A model generated the notes under the pieces. That model saw only the letters and a program-made list of their open reading frames with translations. It had not been told where the DNA came from and did no database searches. From positions 1-64,000 of the forward strand of contig SVJS01000002.1 in the NCBI GenBank assembly GCA_015068855.1: a stretch of DNA of 64,000 nucleotides, read 5' to 3'. The position numbers and the translations under genes were made by a program. Below are positions 54,220 through 63,951 of this stretch, one piece after another. Positions within the stretch are counted from its first letter, which is position 1. Each line of letters opens with the position of its first letter. The stretch is from Oscillospiraceae bacterium (GTDB lineage Bacteria > Bacillota > Clostridia > UBA1381 > UBA9506).

Positions 54220-54409
54220 AGCTACCAATCCTCCTACCTTATTATATGTTACCACAAAAAGTGTAACATATTTTGACAATTATGTCAAGTATTCCTGCCA
54301 TTTTTTGAAAAAAATGTAAATTTTTGTTGAGAGAAAAGCGGTTTATTTTATCATTGGTAAATTTCTGCTATAAAAAAGAAAGCATGATTTGAAAAAAAAT
54401 AAAAAAAGG

Positions 54410-54438
54410 TTGACAAGGGCATGATAATTCGATATAAT
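54410..54438 (+). promoter_or_regulatory. promoter of yceD-rpmF
   Basis: TTGACA (54410-54415) and TATAAT (54433-54438), both perfect, are spaced 17 bp. The 5' leader would be only about 17 bases, carrying the RBS AGGGGA. Confidence 0.85.
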
Positions 54439-54461
54439 CAATAGTCAGGGGAGTGGGTATT

Positions 54462-54959
54462 GTGGTTTTTGATGTACAGTCAATTCTGAAAACTGATGGC
54501 GCAAAAATGCAGCTGGCCGGCCTTTTGGATGTGCCGGAGTTGTACCAGAACTCGGAATACGATTTTGGTGAGGGCGCCCGATTTTCCGGTGTTGTTGCAA
54601 ACATCGGAGGCGTTTTGGAATTGACGGTCAGTGCAGAAGGAACATTTTGCGTTCCTTGTGCCCGTTGTGCAAAAGAAACCCGCCAGACTTTCAGTGTTTC
54701 GGTTCGGGAAACCTTGACGGATTGCGACGGCAAGGCAACCGAAAGCGAGGAGAGGGTTTTGCTTTGCGGCACCAGTCTTGATATGGATGACGTTTTGTGG
54801 CCCGAGATTTTTCTCACACTGGAACCGAAATACCTCTGCAAGCCGGATTGCAAGGGCTTGTGCCCGCAATGCGGAGCAGATCTGAACGAAAATCCCTGTG
54901 ATTGCAAGGAAGATACGATTGACCCGCGTATGGCCGGCCTGGCTGATCTCTTGCAATAA
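54462..54959 (+). CDS. YceD/DUF177 family protein
   Basis: A 165-aa protein of the family that precedes rpmF in most bacteria and is linked to 23S rRNA accumulation. Cysteine pairs CVPC and CARC in the middle, and CKGLCPQCGADLNENPCDC at the end, form a probable zinc-binding site and are the family signature. GTG 54462 is preferred to GTG 54453, given AGGGGA spacing. Confidence 0.88.
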   Translation: MVFDVQSILKTDGAKMQLAGLLDVPELYQNSEYDFGEGARFSGVVANIGGVLELTVSAEGTFCVPCARCAKETRQTFSVSVRETLTDCDGKATESEERVLLCGTSLDMDDVLWPEIFLTLEPKYLCKPDCKGLCPQCGADLNENPCDCKEDTIDPRMAGLADLLQ

Positions 54960-55025
54960 AACATACGTTACTTTTGGCCTTTGGAGCATTACCCCGGGGC
55001 CTGACTAAAATAGGAGGTGTAGCAC

Positions 55026-55205
55026 ATGGCAGTACCTAAGAGAAGAACCTCAAAAGCAAAACGCGATTCAAGACGTGCCAATTGGAAGTTAGCGATTCCG
55101 GGCATCACGGCTTGCCCGCGTTGCGGCGAGTTTATCATGCCCCACAGAGTCTGCAAGGCCTGCGGATACTATAAGGGTAAGGAAGTTATCGCCAAGGCTG
55201 AGTAA
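55026..55205 (+). CDS. rpmF: 50S ribosomal protein L32 (zinc form)
   Basis: A 59-aa protein missed by the ORF track. It begins [19 protein letters not shown], and the zinc ribbon is CPRC followed by CKAC. AGGAGGTG precedes ATG 55026. The usual downstream plsX-fabH genes are absent; DUF512 and der follow instead. Confidence 0.97.
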   Translation: MAVPKRRTSKAKRDSRRANWKLAIPGITACPRCGEFIMPHRVCKACGYYKGKEVIAKAE

Positions 55206-55406
55206 GCTTGCGGATTATTCCTTCGAGGGATGACCGCATGCATTAAAAAGTTGTGGCAGGGCATAAAACCCTATGGCGGTTTGGCTTCTGTTATAGCTTG
55301 ATTTTGCTTGCAAAGGGGATGTAGCAAAACGATTGAAACAATCGGGTTGATACAGTCCCCTTTTTGCTTTTTATGTGGCTTGTTTTGCATAGAGGAGGTG
55401 GGAAGC

Positions 55407-56750
55407 TTGCAATATCATGCAAAAGTGTCTGCAGTGATGCAAGGCAGCATTGCAGAGGAGCTGGGGATTGAGCCGGGCGACACGGTTTGCACCGTGAACG
55501 GTCGCCGGATTGCTGATTTTCTGGATTATCAGTTTTTAACGGCATCGGAGAACATTTTGCTTACCATACAAAAGCCGGATGGGCAGATGCTGGAATTTGA
55601 TATTGAAAACGAGGACATGGAGGACCTTGGAATTGTCTTTTCCAATATGCTCTTTGACCCCGCCAAAAGCTGCACCAATCAATGCATTTTTTGCTTTATT
55701 GACCAGTTGCCGCCTGCTATGCGGGACTCGTTATATTTTAAGGATGATGATTCGCGCCTGTCCTTTTTATACGGGAATTATGTGACGTTAACGAACATGA
55801 AACCCGAGGATTTGGATCGCTTGATTGAATACAGAGTGTCACCGGTTAACGTTTCGGTGCACACGACAAACCCCGAGCTTCGGAAGATGATGCTCCATAA
55901 CCGTTTTGCCGGCACCATTATGGACGCCATGAAGCGGCTTAAAGAGGGCGGACTTTCGATGAACATGCAGATTGTCCTATGTAAAGGCATCAACGACGGA
56001 GAAGAGCTGTCCCGTACCTTGCAGGATTTAGCGACTCTCGCGCCGGCGGCATGCAGCGTTTCTGTTGTGCCGGTGGGCCTGACGCGCTACCGCGAGGGGC
56101 TATATCCCTTAGAGGCGTTTACCAGGGAGGATGCACAGGCTGTGATTGAACAGGTGGAGAACATGCAGCAGGCATTTTTAGCCTCCTTAGGGACACGGTT
56201 TGTCTATCTCTCCGATGAATTTTATCTGCTGGCAGAAAAACCGATTCCGCCTGCCGAAGCCTATGAAGGTTTTCCGCAGATTGAAAACGGCGTGGGTATG
56301 GAGGCCAGCATGGAAGAGGAATTTCTGGCAGCCTTAAAAGGCAAGCCTGCCATGGGAAAGCCCGGCAAAACCGTCATTGCCACAGGGGAGCTTGCCTATC
56401 CTTTTATGACCCGGCTCGTGGAACTTGCCAAGCAGCAGTATCCGTCTTTGGATGCTGAGGTTGTCCGTGTTTGCAACACCTTGTTTGGAGGCGGCGTAAC
56501 AGTTGCCGGTCTTCTGGGAGGCCGTGACCTTTTGTCTGCCTTAGCGGGCAAAAAGATGGAGCGACTTTTGATTACGTCATCCATGCTGAAAGCCGATGAG
56601 CCTATCTTTCTGGATGATGTAACGGTTGGCGAGATTGAAGAGACGCTTTCGGTTCGTCTGCTGCCGTGTGATAATGACGGAGCTGCCTTTTTAGGGTGCT
56701 TGTTAGACTGCGAAATAGCGCCGCTGGCGTTGCAGGATGATATATTTTGA
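55407..56750 (+). CDS. DUF512 radical SAM-like protein with PDZ domain
   Basis: A 447-aa protein. A PDZ-like domain (about 1-75, AEELGIEPGDTVCTVNGRR) precedes a radical SAM-like barrel with CTNQCIFCFIDQLPP, where the CxxxCxxC motif is present. The DUF512 domain follows to the end (about 300-447). Family members are annotated as FeS oxidoreductases of unknown substrate; in Clostridia the gene is commonly just upstream of der, as here. TTG 55407 is supported by GGAGGTG; the track start at 55308 runs through non-coding sequence. Confidence 0.88.
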   Translation: MQYHAKVSAVMQGSIAEELGIEPGDTVCTVNGRRIADFLDYQFLTASENILLTIQKPDGQMLEFDIENEDMEDLGIVFSNMLFDPAKSCTNQCIFCFIDQLPPAMRDSLYFKDDDSRLSFLYGNYVTLTNMKPEDLDRLIEYRVSPVNVSVHTTNPELRKMMLHNRFAGTIMDAMKRLKEGGLSMNMQIVLCKGINDGEELSRTLQDLATLAPAACSVSVVPVGLTRYREGLYPLEAFTREDAQAVIEQVENMQQAFLASLGTRFVYLSDEFYLLAEKPIPPAEAYEGFPQIENGVGMEASMEEEFLAALKGKPAMGKPGKTVIATGELAYPFMTRLVELAKQQYPSLDAEVVRVCNTLFGGGVTVAGLLGGRDLLSALAGKKMERLLITSSMLKADEPIFLDDVTVGEIEETLSVRLLPCDNDGAAFLGCLLDCEIAPLALQDDIF

Positions 56751-56848
56751 AAAATAGGGAAAACTAAGGAACGTTTTTACAGGAAAGCAAAAAGAGCGCA
56801 AGGCGAAAGCCGGGGCGTGAAGCGTTCCGATGAAATGGAGACAGAGTT

Positions 56849-58174
56849 ATGATTAAACCGGTTGTTGCGATTGTTGGCAGACCCAATGTGGGGAAGTCAA
56901 CCTTGTTTAACAAAATAGTCGGTTCCAGAATTTCCATTGTGGATGATACGCCGGGTGTGACCCGTGACCGTATTTACATGGAGACCGAATGGAACGGACG
57001 GGAGTTTCTGATGATTGATACGGGCGGTATTGAAAAAGGGGACGATGTGATTGTTTCCGGTATGCGCCGCCAGGCAGAACTTGCTATTTCGCAGGCAGAT
57101 GTGCTGATTCTTATGACCAACATTCACGATGGTCTGGTTGCAGCCGATGCTGATGTTGCCGCCATGCTGCAAAAGTCAGGAAAGCCGGTTCTTCTGGTTG
57201 TGAATAAGGTGGATAACATCGGGCAGCCGCCGGCAGAGCTCTATGAATTTTATAATCTGGGTTTAGGGGACCCCATTCCCGTTTCCTCCATTCACGGTCT
57301 GGGAGTGGGCGATCTTTTGGATGAGGTTGTGAATTTGTTTGGCGAGCCTACGGGAGAGGAAGAAGAGGACGCCGATGTCTTAAAAATTGCGCTGGTTGGT
57401 AAGCCTAACGTGGGAAAATCCTCTCTGGTGAATACCATTTTAGGCGAAGACAGAGTGATTGTCAGCAATATTGCCGGGACCACCCGTGATGCGATTGATG
57501 CACGCGTAAGCTACGGCGGACATGATTATGTTTTGATTGATACGGCCGGCATGCGACGGAAAAGCCGCATTGAAGCCGGTGTTGAACAGTATAGTGTCAT
57601 TCGCTCCTTAGGAGCGGTGGACAGGGCCGATGTGTGCGTTATCATGATTGACGCGACCGAAGGAGTCAGTGAACAGGACACCAAGATTGCCGGCTATGCC
57701 CATGAGCAGGGCAAGGCCTGCGTGATTGCCATTAACAAGTGGGATTTGGTGGAAAAAGACGGCAAAACCATGGACCAGTTCCGCAAAAAGGTTGTGGAGG
57801 GGCTGTCCTTTATGCAATATGCCCCCATTGTGTTTATCTCCGCACTCACGGGGCAGCGCATTGACCGTTTGTTTGAACTGGTACGCTATGTGCGTGAACA
57901 AAACACCATGCGTATTCGCACAGGTGCACTCAATGACGTTCTGAATGAGGCCACCATGCGTGTGCAGCCGCCCTCGGATAAGGGTAAGCGCCTGAAAATT
58001 TACTATATGACGCAGGCATCGACTGCACCACCCACGTTTGTACTTTTTGTTAACAATCGTGAGCTTGCCCATTTTTCTTATGTGCGTTATTTAGAAAATC
58101 AAATTCGCAGCGTGTTTGGGTTGGAGGGAACCCCTGTTCGTTTCGTGCTTCGGGAACGGGGCGACGAGAAATAG
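56849..58174 (+). CDS. der: ribosome-associated GTPase Der (EngA)
   Basis: A 441-aa essential 50S assembly factor with two GTPase domains in tandem. The first P-loop is GRPNVGKSTLF near residue 10, and the second is GKPNVGKSSLV near 186. G3 is DTGG in the first and DTAG in the second, and NKVD and NKWD are the G4 motifs. The C-terminal KH-like domain has RLKIYYMTQ. Complete. Confidence 0.98.
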   Translation: MIKPVVAIVGRPNVGKSTLFNKIVGSRISIVDDTPGVTRDRIYMETEWNGREFLMIDTGGIEKGDDVIVSGMRRQAELAISQADVLILMTNIHDGLVAADADVAAMLQKSGKPVLLVVNKVDNIGQPPAELYEFYNLGLGDPIPVSSIHGLGVGDLLDEVVNLFGEPTGEEEEDADVLKIALVGKPNVGKSSLVNTILGEDRVIVSNIAGTTRDAIDARVSYGGHDYVLIDTAGMRRKSRIEAGVEQYSVIRSLGAVDRADVCVIMIDATEGVSEQDTKIAGYAHEQGKACVIAINKWDLVEKDGKTMDQFRKKVVEGLSFMQYAPIVFISALTGQRIDRLFELVRYVREQNTMRIRTGALNDVLNEATMRVQPPSDKGKRLKIYYMTQASTAPPTFVLFVNNRELAHFSYVRYLENQIRSVFGLEGTPVRFVLRERGDEK

Positions 58175-58205
58175 AGACAGATACAGTTAGATTGAGGTGA
58201 CAACT

Positions 58206-58898
58206 ATGCAATATGTTATTTTGGTCGGCTGCCTTTTGGGTGGCTACTTACTGGGCAGCTTAAACGCTTCCATCATCTTCGGCAAGCTGTTTCGAGGGGC
58301 AGACATCCGTCAATCGGGCAGCAAAAATGCGGGGATGACCAATACCCTGCGCGTGTTCGGCAAGAGCGCAGCGGCGGTTGTTTTCCTGTTTGACCTTGTT
58401 AAGGCCATCATAGCCGTGCTTTTGGCAAAGTATGTATCATTGCGCCTGTCTGTTTCGGCAGAGGCAGTTTTGGGAGGCGCAGAGGCAGACCCTTTGGCCT
58501 TTTCACTTTTGTGCCAATACATGGCCGGTCTGGGTGCTGTTTTAGGTCATAATTTCCCCCTTTATTTTAGCTTCAAGGGCGGGAAGGGCATTTTGGCCTC
58601 CTGGGGCGTTATTATGATTTTAGATTACCGCATTGCCATTATTTTGCTGGTTGTGTTTGTGTTGGTGGTGGCAACGACACGATACGTATCCTTAGCCTCG
58701 ATTACCAGCGCCATTATTTACCCGTTGTTTGTGATTGCATTTAATGTGGGAAAACCCACGGTGACTACGTTTTATTATATTCTTTTGTCTGTTATTGTGT
58801 CTGCTTTGGCTGTGTATCGCCACAGGTCGAACATCAAGCGCCTGACGAGCGGTACGGAATCTAAACTGGGCGAAAAGCAGGGCGTAAAAAAGGAGTAG
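58206..58898 (+). CDS. plsY: glycerol-3-phosphate acyltransferase PlsY
   Basis: A 230-aa membrane enzyme that acylates glycerol 3-phosphate from acyl-phosphate, the first step of phospholipid synthesis. GSKNAGMTNTLRVFG, GHNFPLYFSFKGGKGILAS and a late conserved loop are the three catalytic motifs. GAGGTG precedes ATG 58206. The gpsA gene begins 6 bases later and supplies its substrate. Confidence 0.95.
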   Translation: MQYVILVGCLLGGYLLGSLNASIIFGKLFRGADIRQSGSKNAGMTNTLRVFGKSAAAVVFLFDLVKAIIAVLLAKYVSLRLSVSAEAVLGGAEADPLAFSLLCQYMAGLGAVLGHNFPLYFSFKGGKGILASWGVIMILDYRIAIILLVVFVLVVATTRYVSLASITSAIIYPLFVIAFNVGKPTVTTFYYILLSVIVSALAVYRHRSNIKRLTSGTESKLGEKQGVKKE

Positions 58899-58904
58899 GA
58901 AACT

Positions 58905-59921
58905 ATGAAGAAGATTGCTGTCATCGGTTCAGGTAGTTGGGGGACCGCTATTGCTTCCTTGCTGGCGGGGAATGGTCATGATGTTCTGCTTTGGTCTTAT
59001 TCCAAAGAGGAATCTGAAGCCCTTGCCCGTGATGGCGAGAACAAACGGTTTTTGCCGGGCGTTACACTGCCTGCATCCATTCGATATACAAACGCCTTAG
59101 AAGAAGCGGGCGACCATGGCGAGTATATTTTTATGGTTACACCGTCTCAGGCAACAAAGAAAACGGCGGAAAAACTGGCCCCCTTTGTGCGGGATGATAC
59201 CATTATCGTCAATGCCTCAAAGGGATTGGAGCAGGACACACAAATGCGCCTTTCCGAGGTGATTGCTGCGGCAATTCCCAAGGCGCGGGTTGCTGTTATG
59301 TCGGGCCCGTCTCACGCAGAAGAGGTGGCGCGAAATCTCCCCACCACCAATGTGATTGCGTCAGGCAGCCTTGCCGTTTCAGAAGAGATACAGGACATTT
59401 TGATGTGTGATACGTTCCGTGTTTACACGGGCACCGATATGATTGGTGTTGAATTGGGCGGTGCCTTAAAAAACGTTATTGCACTTTGTACGGGGATTGC
59501 TGACGGTATCGGCGTTGGCGATAATGCCAAGGCGGCGCTTATGACACGCGGTATGGCGGAAATCTGCCGTTTGGGTGTCAGCATGGGCGCTGACTCTGCC
59601 ACGTTCAGCGGCCTATCCGGCATGGGCGATCTGATTGTTACCTGCACCAGCATGCATTCCCGTAACCGCAGAGCCGGTATTTTGATTGGTCAGGGCAAGT
59701 CTCCGGAGGAGGCAATCAATGAGGTTAAGATGGTGGTTGAGGGCTTTTATGCAACCAAGGCGGCCCACACCCTGGCTAAACGCATGCAGGTGGAAATGCC
59801 TGTTGTGGAGCAGGCGTACCGCGTTCTGTTTGCGGGGATGGATCCCAAAGAAGCGGTGATGACGCTGATGATTCGTGACAGAAAACATGAAAGTGAACGA
59901 GATGTTATTGACGGTCGCTGA
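58905..59921 (+). CDS. gpsA: glycerol-3-phosphate dehydrogenase [NAD(P)+]
   Basis: A 338-aa cytoplasmic enzyme reducing dihydroxyacetone phosphate to glycerol 3-phosphate. The nucleotide site is GSGSWGTAIASLL; the catalytic lysine lies in GGALKNVIALCTGIADG, and SGLSGMGDLIVTCTS is the family sequence. It works directly upstream of PlsY in lipid synthesis. Confidence 0.97.
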   Translation: MKKIAVIGSGSWGTAIASLLAGNGHDVLLWSYSKEESEALARDGENKRFLPGVTLPASIRYTNALEEAGDHGEYIFMVTPSQATKKTAEKLAPFVRDDTIIVNASKGLEQDTQMRLSEVIAAAIPKARVAVMSGPSHAEEVARNLPTTNVIASGSLAVSEEIQDILMCDTFRVYTGTDMIGVELGGALKNVIALCTGIADGIGVGDNAKAALMTRGMAEICRLGVSMGADSATFSGLSGMGDLIVTCTSMHSRNRRAGILIGQGKSPEEAINEVKMVVEGFYATKAAHTLAKRMQVEMPVVEQAYRVLFAGMDPKEAVMTLMIRDRKHESERDVIDGR

Positions 59922-59959
59922 GGTCGGCTTTGGCAGATAGACAGAAATGAGGGACTGGC

Positions 59960-61075
59960 TTGTTTAAGAATTTTTTTGGTAAGAAAAAAGAACAAAATGC
60001 GCAGGATGCTGTGCTTTCCGCAGCGCTTGATGCCCTTGAAACAGAGGCGGACGCAAAGCCGGAGGAGACGGTGGAAGTCATGCCGGAAACAGAGGGCTTT
60101 GCACAAGCGGCTGATTTGCCAGAAAATGCGCCGGATGGAAATGAAGAGAAAGCAGAGGGAAAGGGCTTTTTTGGCCGCCTGGTTGCGGGTCTTCAAAAAA
60201 CCCGATCGGCTTTTTCCAATAAAATTGATGCCGTTTTGGCGGCTATGGGCAGCGTGAATGAGGAACTCTATGAGGAGCTGGAAGAAGCTCTGATTATGTC
60301 TGACATCGGCGCAGAGACAGCAGACTATATCATCACGGCACTAAAAGAGAGAGCCAGAAAAAACGGGATTACCGATGCATCCGACGTTAAAGGTCTGCTA
60401 CGTGAGATTATTACAGACATTCTGACTGAGCAGGATGGAGCAATGCATCTTGAAGGACAGCCCGCCGTGATTATGGTTATCGGCGTTAACGGTGTGGGTA
60501 AAACGACCTCCATCGGAAAGCTTGCCCATTACTATGGCGAGCAGGGCAAAAAGGTCATTTTAGCAGCGGGCGATACGTTCCGTGCAGCGGCCATAGACCA
60601 GCTTGCAGTTTGGGCAGAGCGTGCCGATGCTGCCCTGGTGAAGCATCAGGAGGGGGCAGACCCCTCAGCTGTTGTTTATGACAGCATCACAGCAGCAAAG
60701 GCAAGAGGCGCTGACATCGTAATTTGTGATACGGCAGGCAGGCTCCACAACAAGAAGAACCTGATGGAAGAGCTGCGTAAAACCACCCGTGTTGTTGAAC
60801 GGGAAATTGGCGAGGGTTGCTGCGAAACCCTGCTGGTGCTGGATGCATCCACGGGACAAAATGCCCTGAATCAAGCCCGAGAGTTTGCGCAGGTGGCCGG
60901 TATTACCGGTGTGATTTTAACCAAACTGGATGGCACGGCCAGAGGCGGCGTCATTTTAGCGCTGGCCCGTGAGCAGGGCATCGGTGTTAAGTTTATCGGC
61001 GTCGGCGAGGGGATTGACGATTTGCGTCCCTTTGACCCCAAGGCGTTTGCTGATGCATTATTTGGTACACAATAG
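59960..61075 (+). CDS. ftsY: signal recognition particle receptor FtsY
   Basis: A 371-aa SRP receptor GTPase. An acidic A region (about 10-70) gives membrane contact, and the N domain begins near GLQKTRSAFSNKID. The G domain has GVNGVGKTTS at 175-184, DTAGR and TKLDGTARGG. TTG start at 59960 with MFKNFFGKKK as a membrane-targeting basic segment. ffh, usually adjacent with ylxM, is not in the window. Confidence 0.96.
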   Translation: MFKNFFGKKKEQNAQDAVLSAALDALETEADAKPEETVEVMPETEGFAQAADLPENAPDGNEEKAEGKGFFGRLVAGLQKTRSAFSNKIDAVLAAMGSVNEELYEELEEALIMSDIGAETADYIITALKERARKNGITDASDVKGLLREIITDILTEQDGAMHLEGQPAVIMVIGVNGVGKTTSIGKLAHYYGEQGKKVILAAGDTFRAAAIDQLAVWAERADAALVKHQEGADPSAVVYDSITAAKARGADIVICDTAGRLHNKKNLMEELRKTTRVVEREIGEGCCETLLVLDASTGQNALNQAREFAQVAGITGVILTKLDGTARGGVILALAREQGIGVKFIGVGEGIDDLRPFDPKAFADALFGTQ

Positions 61076-61114
61076 GAAAATATAGTAAAAAGACCTGACA
61101 TAAGGAGGAACATC

Positions 61115-63877
61115 ATGAATCCTTTTTCACATGATACCCATGGGTTTGACGGGCAGGAAACGGACTGGGCAGAGATGGCAAAACAATTCAAAAAAAGAAA
61201 ACCGGTTTTTTGGATTATACTGGCAGCTGTTTTTGTATTTGCTGCCTGCGTTGTTTCGCCAGCCTACAAGCTGTTGATGGAATTTTTGCAGATTCAGGAA
61301 ATCGGAGAGGCATATACCTCGCTGTTTTTCACCAACCTGTGGGCGCGCGTTGCCACCTTATCGGTTGGATTTATAATTATTTTTGCATTTTTTACGGTCA
61401 ACATTCTTTTGATTAAAAAGATAGCGGTAACACCTAATTTTCATGCTGCTTTCTTACAGAAAAAATGGCCGTATTTGCTTTTATCTGTCGTTTTGTCCCT
61501 GTTTTTGGCACGGCTTGCTGGCGGCGGTCTTTATCAGAAACTGCTTTTAGCCATGAACAGCGAAAGCTTTGGGGTCACCGACCCGCTGTTTCAGCAGGAC
61601 GTTGGCTATTATGTTTTTGTTCGTCCGCTTTTGCAGAGCCTTGTCAGTGGCGGGAAAACGCTTCTGATGCTTTCGCTCATTGTTGCGGCAATTGTTTATT
61701 TTCTGATTTTTGTCAAGAACGGACAGAGAAATCTGCGTGAGGCGGTCAAAGAAGAGCCCATGGCCGTTGTGCATCTGATTCTGTTATTGGTTTTATATTT
61801 TGTCTTGTCCGTGCTGACCTATAAATTCACGGCGGAAAACATTTTGTTTTCGTCCTTTGGCTCCGGTATCGCCGGTGCGGGCTATGTGGCGGCGAAGATA
61901 TGGAAGCCGTATTACAAGTTCGTGCCCTATGTGGTTTTGGCCGTTGTTTGTTTTATTCTGTTTTGTCTGTACCGCAAAAAATACCGTCGGGCGCTGGTTG
62001 CTCTGGCGGTGATTCCTGCTTTGTTTATTGCGGTGACGGCGGTGGCTCTGGCGACGGATTCTTTGGTGGTCAGCCCCAATGAGCGGAATTTGGAAAGCCC
62101 CTACATTGCTCACAACATGGAAGCAACCCGCGCGGCCTATGGGCTGGATGCGGTTGCAGAGACAGAGTTTGTACCCAACTATACCATGAGTCAGGCGGAA
62201 ATGAATGAGGATAACACCTGGCTGGCCGGAACGCGCATAGCTGATTTTGGCTCAACGCTTACATCCTACAACCAGTTGCAATTTTTACGGAAATATTATA
62301 GTTTTTATGATGTTGATGTTGTGCCCTATGATATTGATGGCGAATTAAACGTTATCTTTTTGGCGGCAAGGGAAATGAACAAGGATAATGTGGATGAGGC
62401 GGCAAAGTCTTATGCGAATCAGGTTTTTCGCTATACGCATGGTTTTGGCGTTGTGGCAAGCCCGGTCAACCGTGTTACGGCGGAAGGACAGCCTGAATTT
62501 TTGATTAAGGACATCCCGCCCAAATCAACAGGCGGCATGCTGTCTGTGACACAGCCGCGCATTTACTACGGAGAGCTGACGAATGACTATGTTATTGTCG
62601 GCGGCGACAATAAGGAGCTGGACTATTCGCAAGGATTAGAGGATGTTGAATTTACCTATGACGGCGATGCGGGAATTCAAATGAATCTCGTTAATCGGTC
62701 GCTTTTTGCGGCGTATTACAAAGATTATCGCATGCTCTTATCCAGCAACGTCAGTCAGGACAGCCGTTTGCTGATTAATCGTAACGTGTTAGAGCGCGTG
62801 CAAAAGGTGGCGCCTTTTGTGGGCTTTGATGATGACCCGTATCTGGTTGTGGCAGACGACGGAACGCTCCGCTGGATCTTAAACGGCTATACAACTTCAT
62901 CTTACTATCCCTATGCGCAGAGCTACGGCGATGTTAATTATATCCGCAATTCCATTATGGCAGTTGTGGATGCATACAGCGGCGATGTGACGCTATACGT
63001 GATTGATGAAGAAGACCCCATTGCCAGAGCATACAGACGCATTTATCCCAAACTGTTTGCAGAAGGAGGCCTGCCCGAAGAGATTGCCTCTCACACGCGT
63101 GTGCCGGAGTATCTGTTTAAGGTGCAGTCGGCCATGTACTGTCGGTATCATGTGAGTGATGCGGGACAGTTCTATGACAGAGCCGATGTTTGGGACATTG
63201 CAAGGGAAAAATATCAGGATAACGAAATTTACGTTGAGCCCTATTACAACATTATGGAAATTGACGGGCGAAACGAAATGGTGCTCATGCGCCCCTTTGT
63301 TGTGCAGGGCAAGCATAACATGGTTGGGCTTTTGGTACAGCGTAATGACCCGGCCCATTACGGGGACTTGATTTTATATCGCTTCCCCAAGAATGAAACG
63401 GTTTATGGTCCCATGCAGATTGAAAACCGCATTGATAATGACCCGGATATTTCCCGTGAGATGACCCTTTGGGGGCAGGGCGGTTCCAGCGTCATTCGCG
63501 GCAATCTCCTGATTGTGCCTTTCCGTGATGCTCTCCTTTACGTGGAGCCGGTTTATATTACCTCTCAAAATAATGCCTCTCTGCCGGAGTTAAAACGCAT
63601 TGTTGTCAGCTACGGCGATGCGGTGGCTATGGAACCTACGCTGGAAGCCGCACTGCAAGCTGTGTTTGCTAAAAGACAGGGAAGCACGGGCACAGCACCT
63701 CAGCAGGAACCTGAGGAGGGAACAGAGGTGCAGCAGCCGGATATGGACGCTGCGGTGCAGGAATTGCTTGCCGGTTATGACCGCATGAAAGCATCTATGC
63801 AGGCGGGGAACTGGCAGGATATGGGTCAATATATGGAAGAATTGGAGCAGCTCATAGAGGGACTGCGGGCCAGATAA
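61115..63877 (+). CDS. UPF0182 family membrane protein
   Basis: A 920-aa protein. Seven hydrophobic helices occupy the first 320 or so residues (including VFWIILAAVFVFAACVVSPA), followed by a large exposed domain. Conserved family stretches include YIAHNMEATRAAYGLD and RIADFGSTL. Near the C-terminus a Gln/Glu-rich linker precedes a helical end. The family (COG1615) occurs widely in Actinobacteria, cyanobacteria and Clostridia and has no assigned activity. RBS AAGGAGGA precedes ATG 61115. Confidence 0.9.
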   Translation: MNPFSHDTHGFDGQETDWAEMAKQFKKRKPVFWIILAAVFVFAACVVSPAYKLLMEFLQIQEIGEAYTSLFFTNLWARVATLSVGFIIIFAFFTVNILLIKKIAVTPNFHAAFLQKKWPYLLLSVVLSLFLARLAGGGLYQKLLLAMNSESFGVTDPLFQQDVGYYVFVRPLLQSLVSGGKTLLMLSLIVAAIVYFLIFVKNGQRNLREAVKEEPMAVVHLILLLVLYFVLSVLTYKFTAENILFSSFGSGIAGAGYVAAKIWKPYYKFVPYVVLAVVCFILFCLYRKKYRRALVALAVIPALFIAVTAVALATDSLVVSPNERNLESPYIAHNMEATRAAYGLDAVAETEFVPNYTMSQAEMNEDNTWLAGTRIADFGSTLTSYNQLQFLRKYYSFYDVDVVPYDIDGELNVIFLAAREMNKDNVDEAAKSYANQVFRYTHGFGVVASPVNRVTAEGQPEFLIKDIPPKSTGGMLSVTQPRIYYGELTNDYVIVGGDNKELDYSQGLEDVEFTYDGDAGIQMNLVNRSLFAAYYKDYRMLLSSNVSQDSRLLINRNVLERVQKVAPFVGFDDDPYLVVADDGTLRWILNGYTTSSYYPYAQSYGDVNYIRNSIMAVVDAYSGDVTLYVIDEEDPIARAYRRIYPKLFAEGGLPEEIASHTRVPEYLFKVQSAMYCRYHVSDAGQFYDRADVWDIAREKYQDNEIYVEPYYNIMEIDGRNEMVLMRPFVVQGKHNMVGLLVQRNDPAHYGDLILYRFPKNETVYGPMQIENRIDNDPDISREMTLWGQGGSSVIRGNLLIVPFRDALLYVEPVYITSQNNASLPELKRIVVSYGDAVAMEPTLEAALQAVFAKRQGSTGTAPQQEPEEGTEVQQPDMDAAVQELLAGYDRMKASMQAGNWQDMGQYMEELEQLIEGLRAR

Positions 63878-63922
63878 CGATACAATCAAAAAGATGTATT
63901 TTGCGGAATGGTAAAAAAATAC

Positions 63923-63951
63923 TTGAATTTGTAAGATTTATGTATTATAAT
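63923..63951 (+). promoter_or_regulatory. promoter for a transcript running out of the window
   Basis: TTGAAT (63923-63928) and TATAAT (63946-63951) are spaced 17 bp. The last 40 bases are GC-rich (AGGCGGTCCGCTGCTCG) and contain no start codon with an RBS, so the product may be a structured RNA or a gene beyond the edge. Confidence 0.7.
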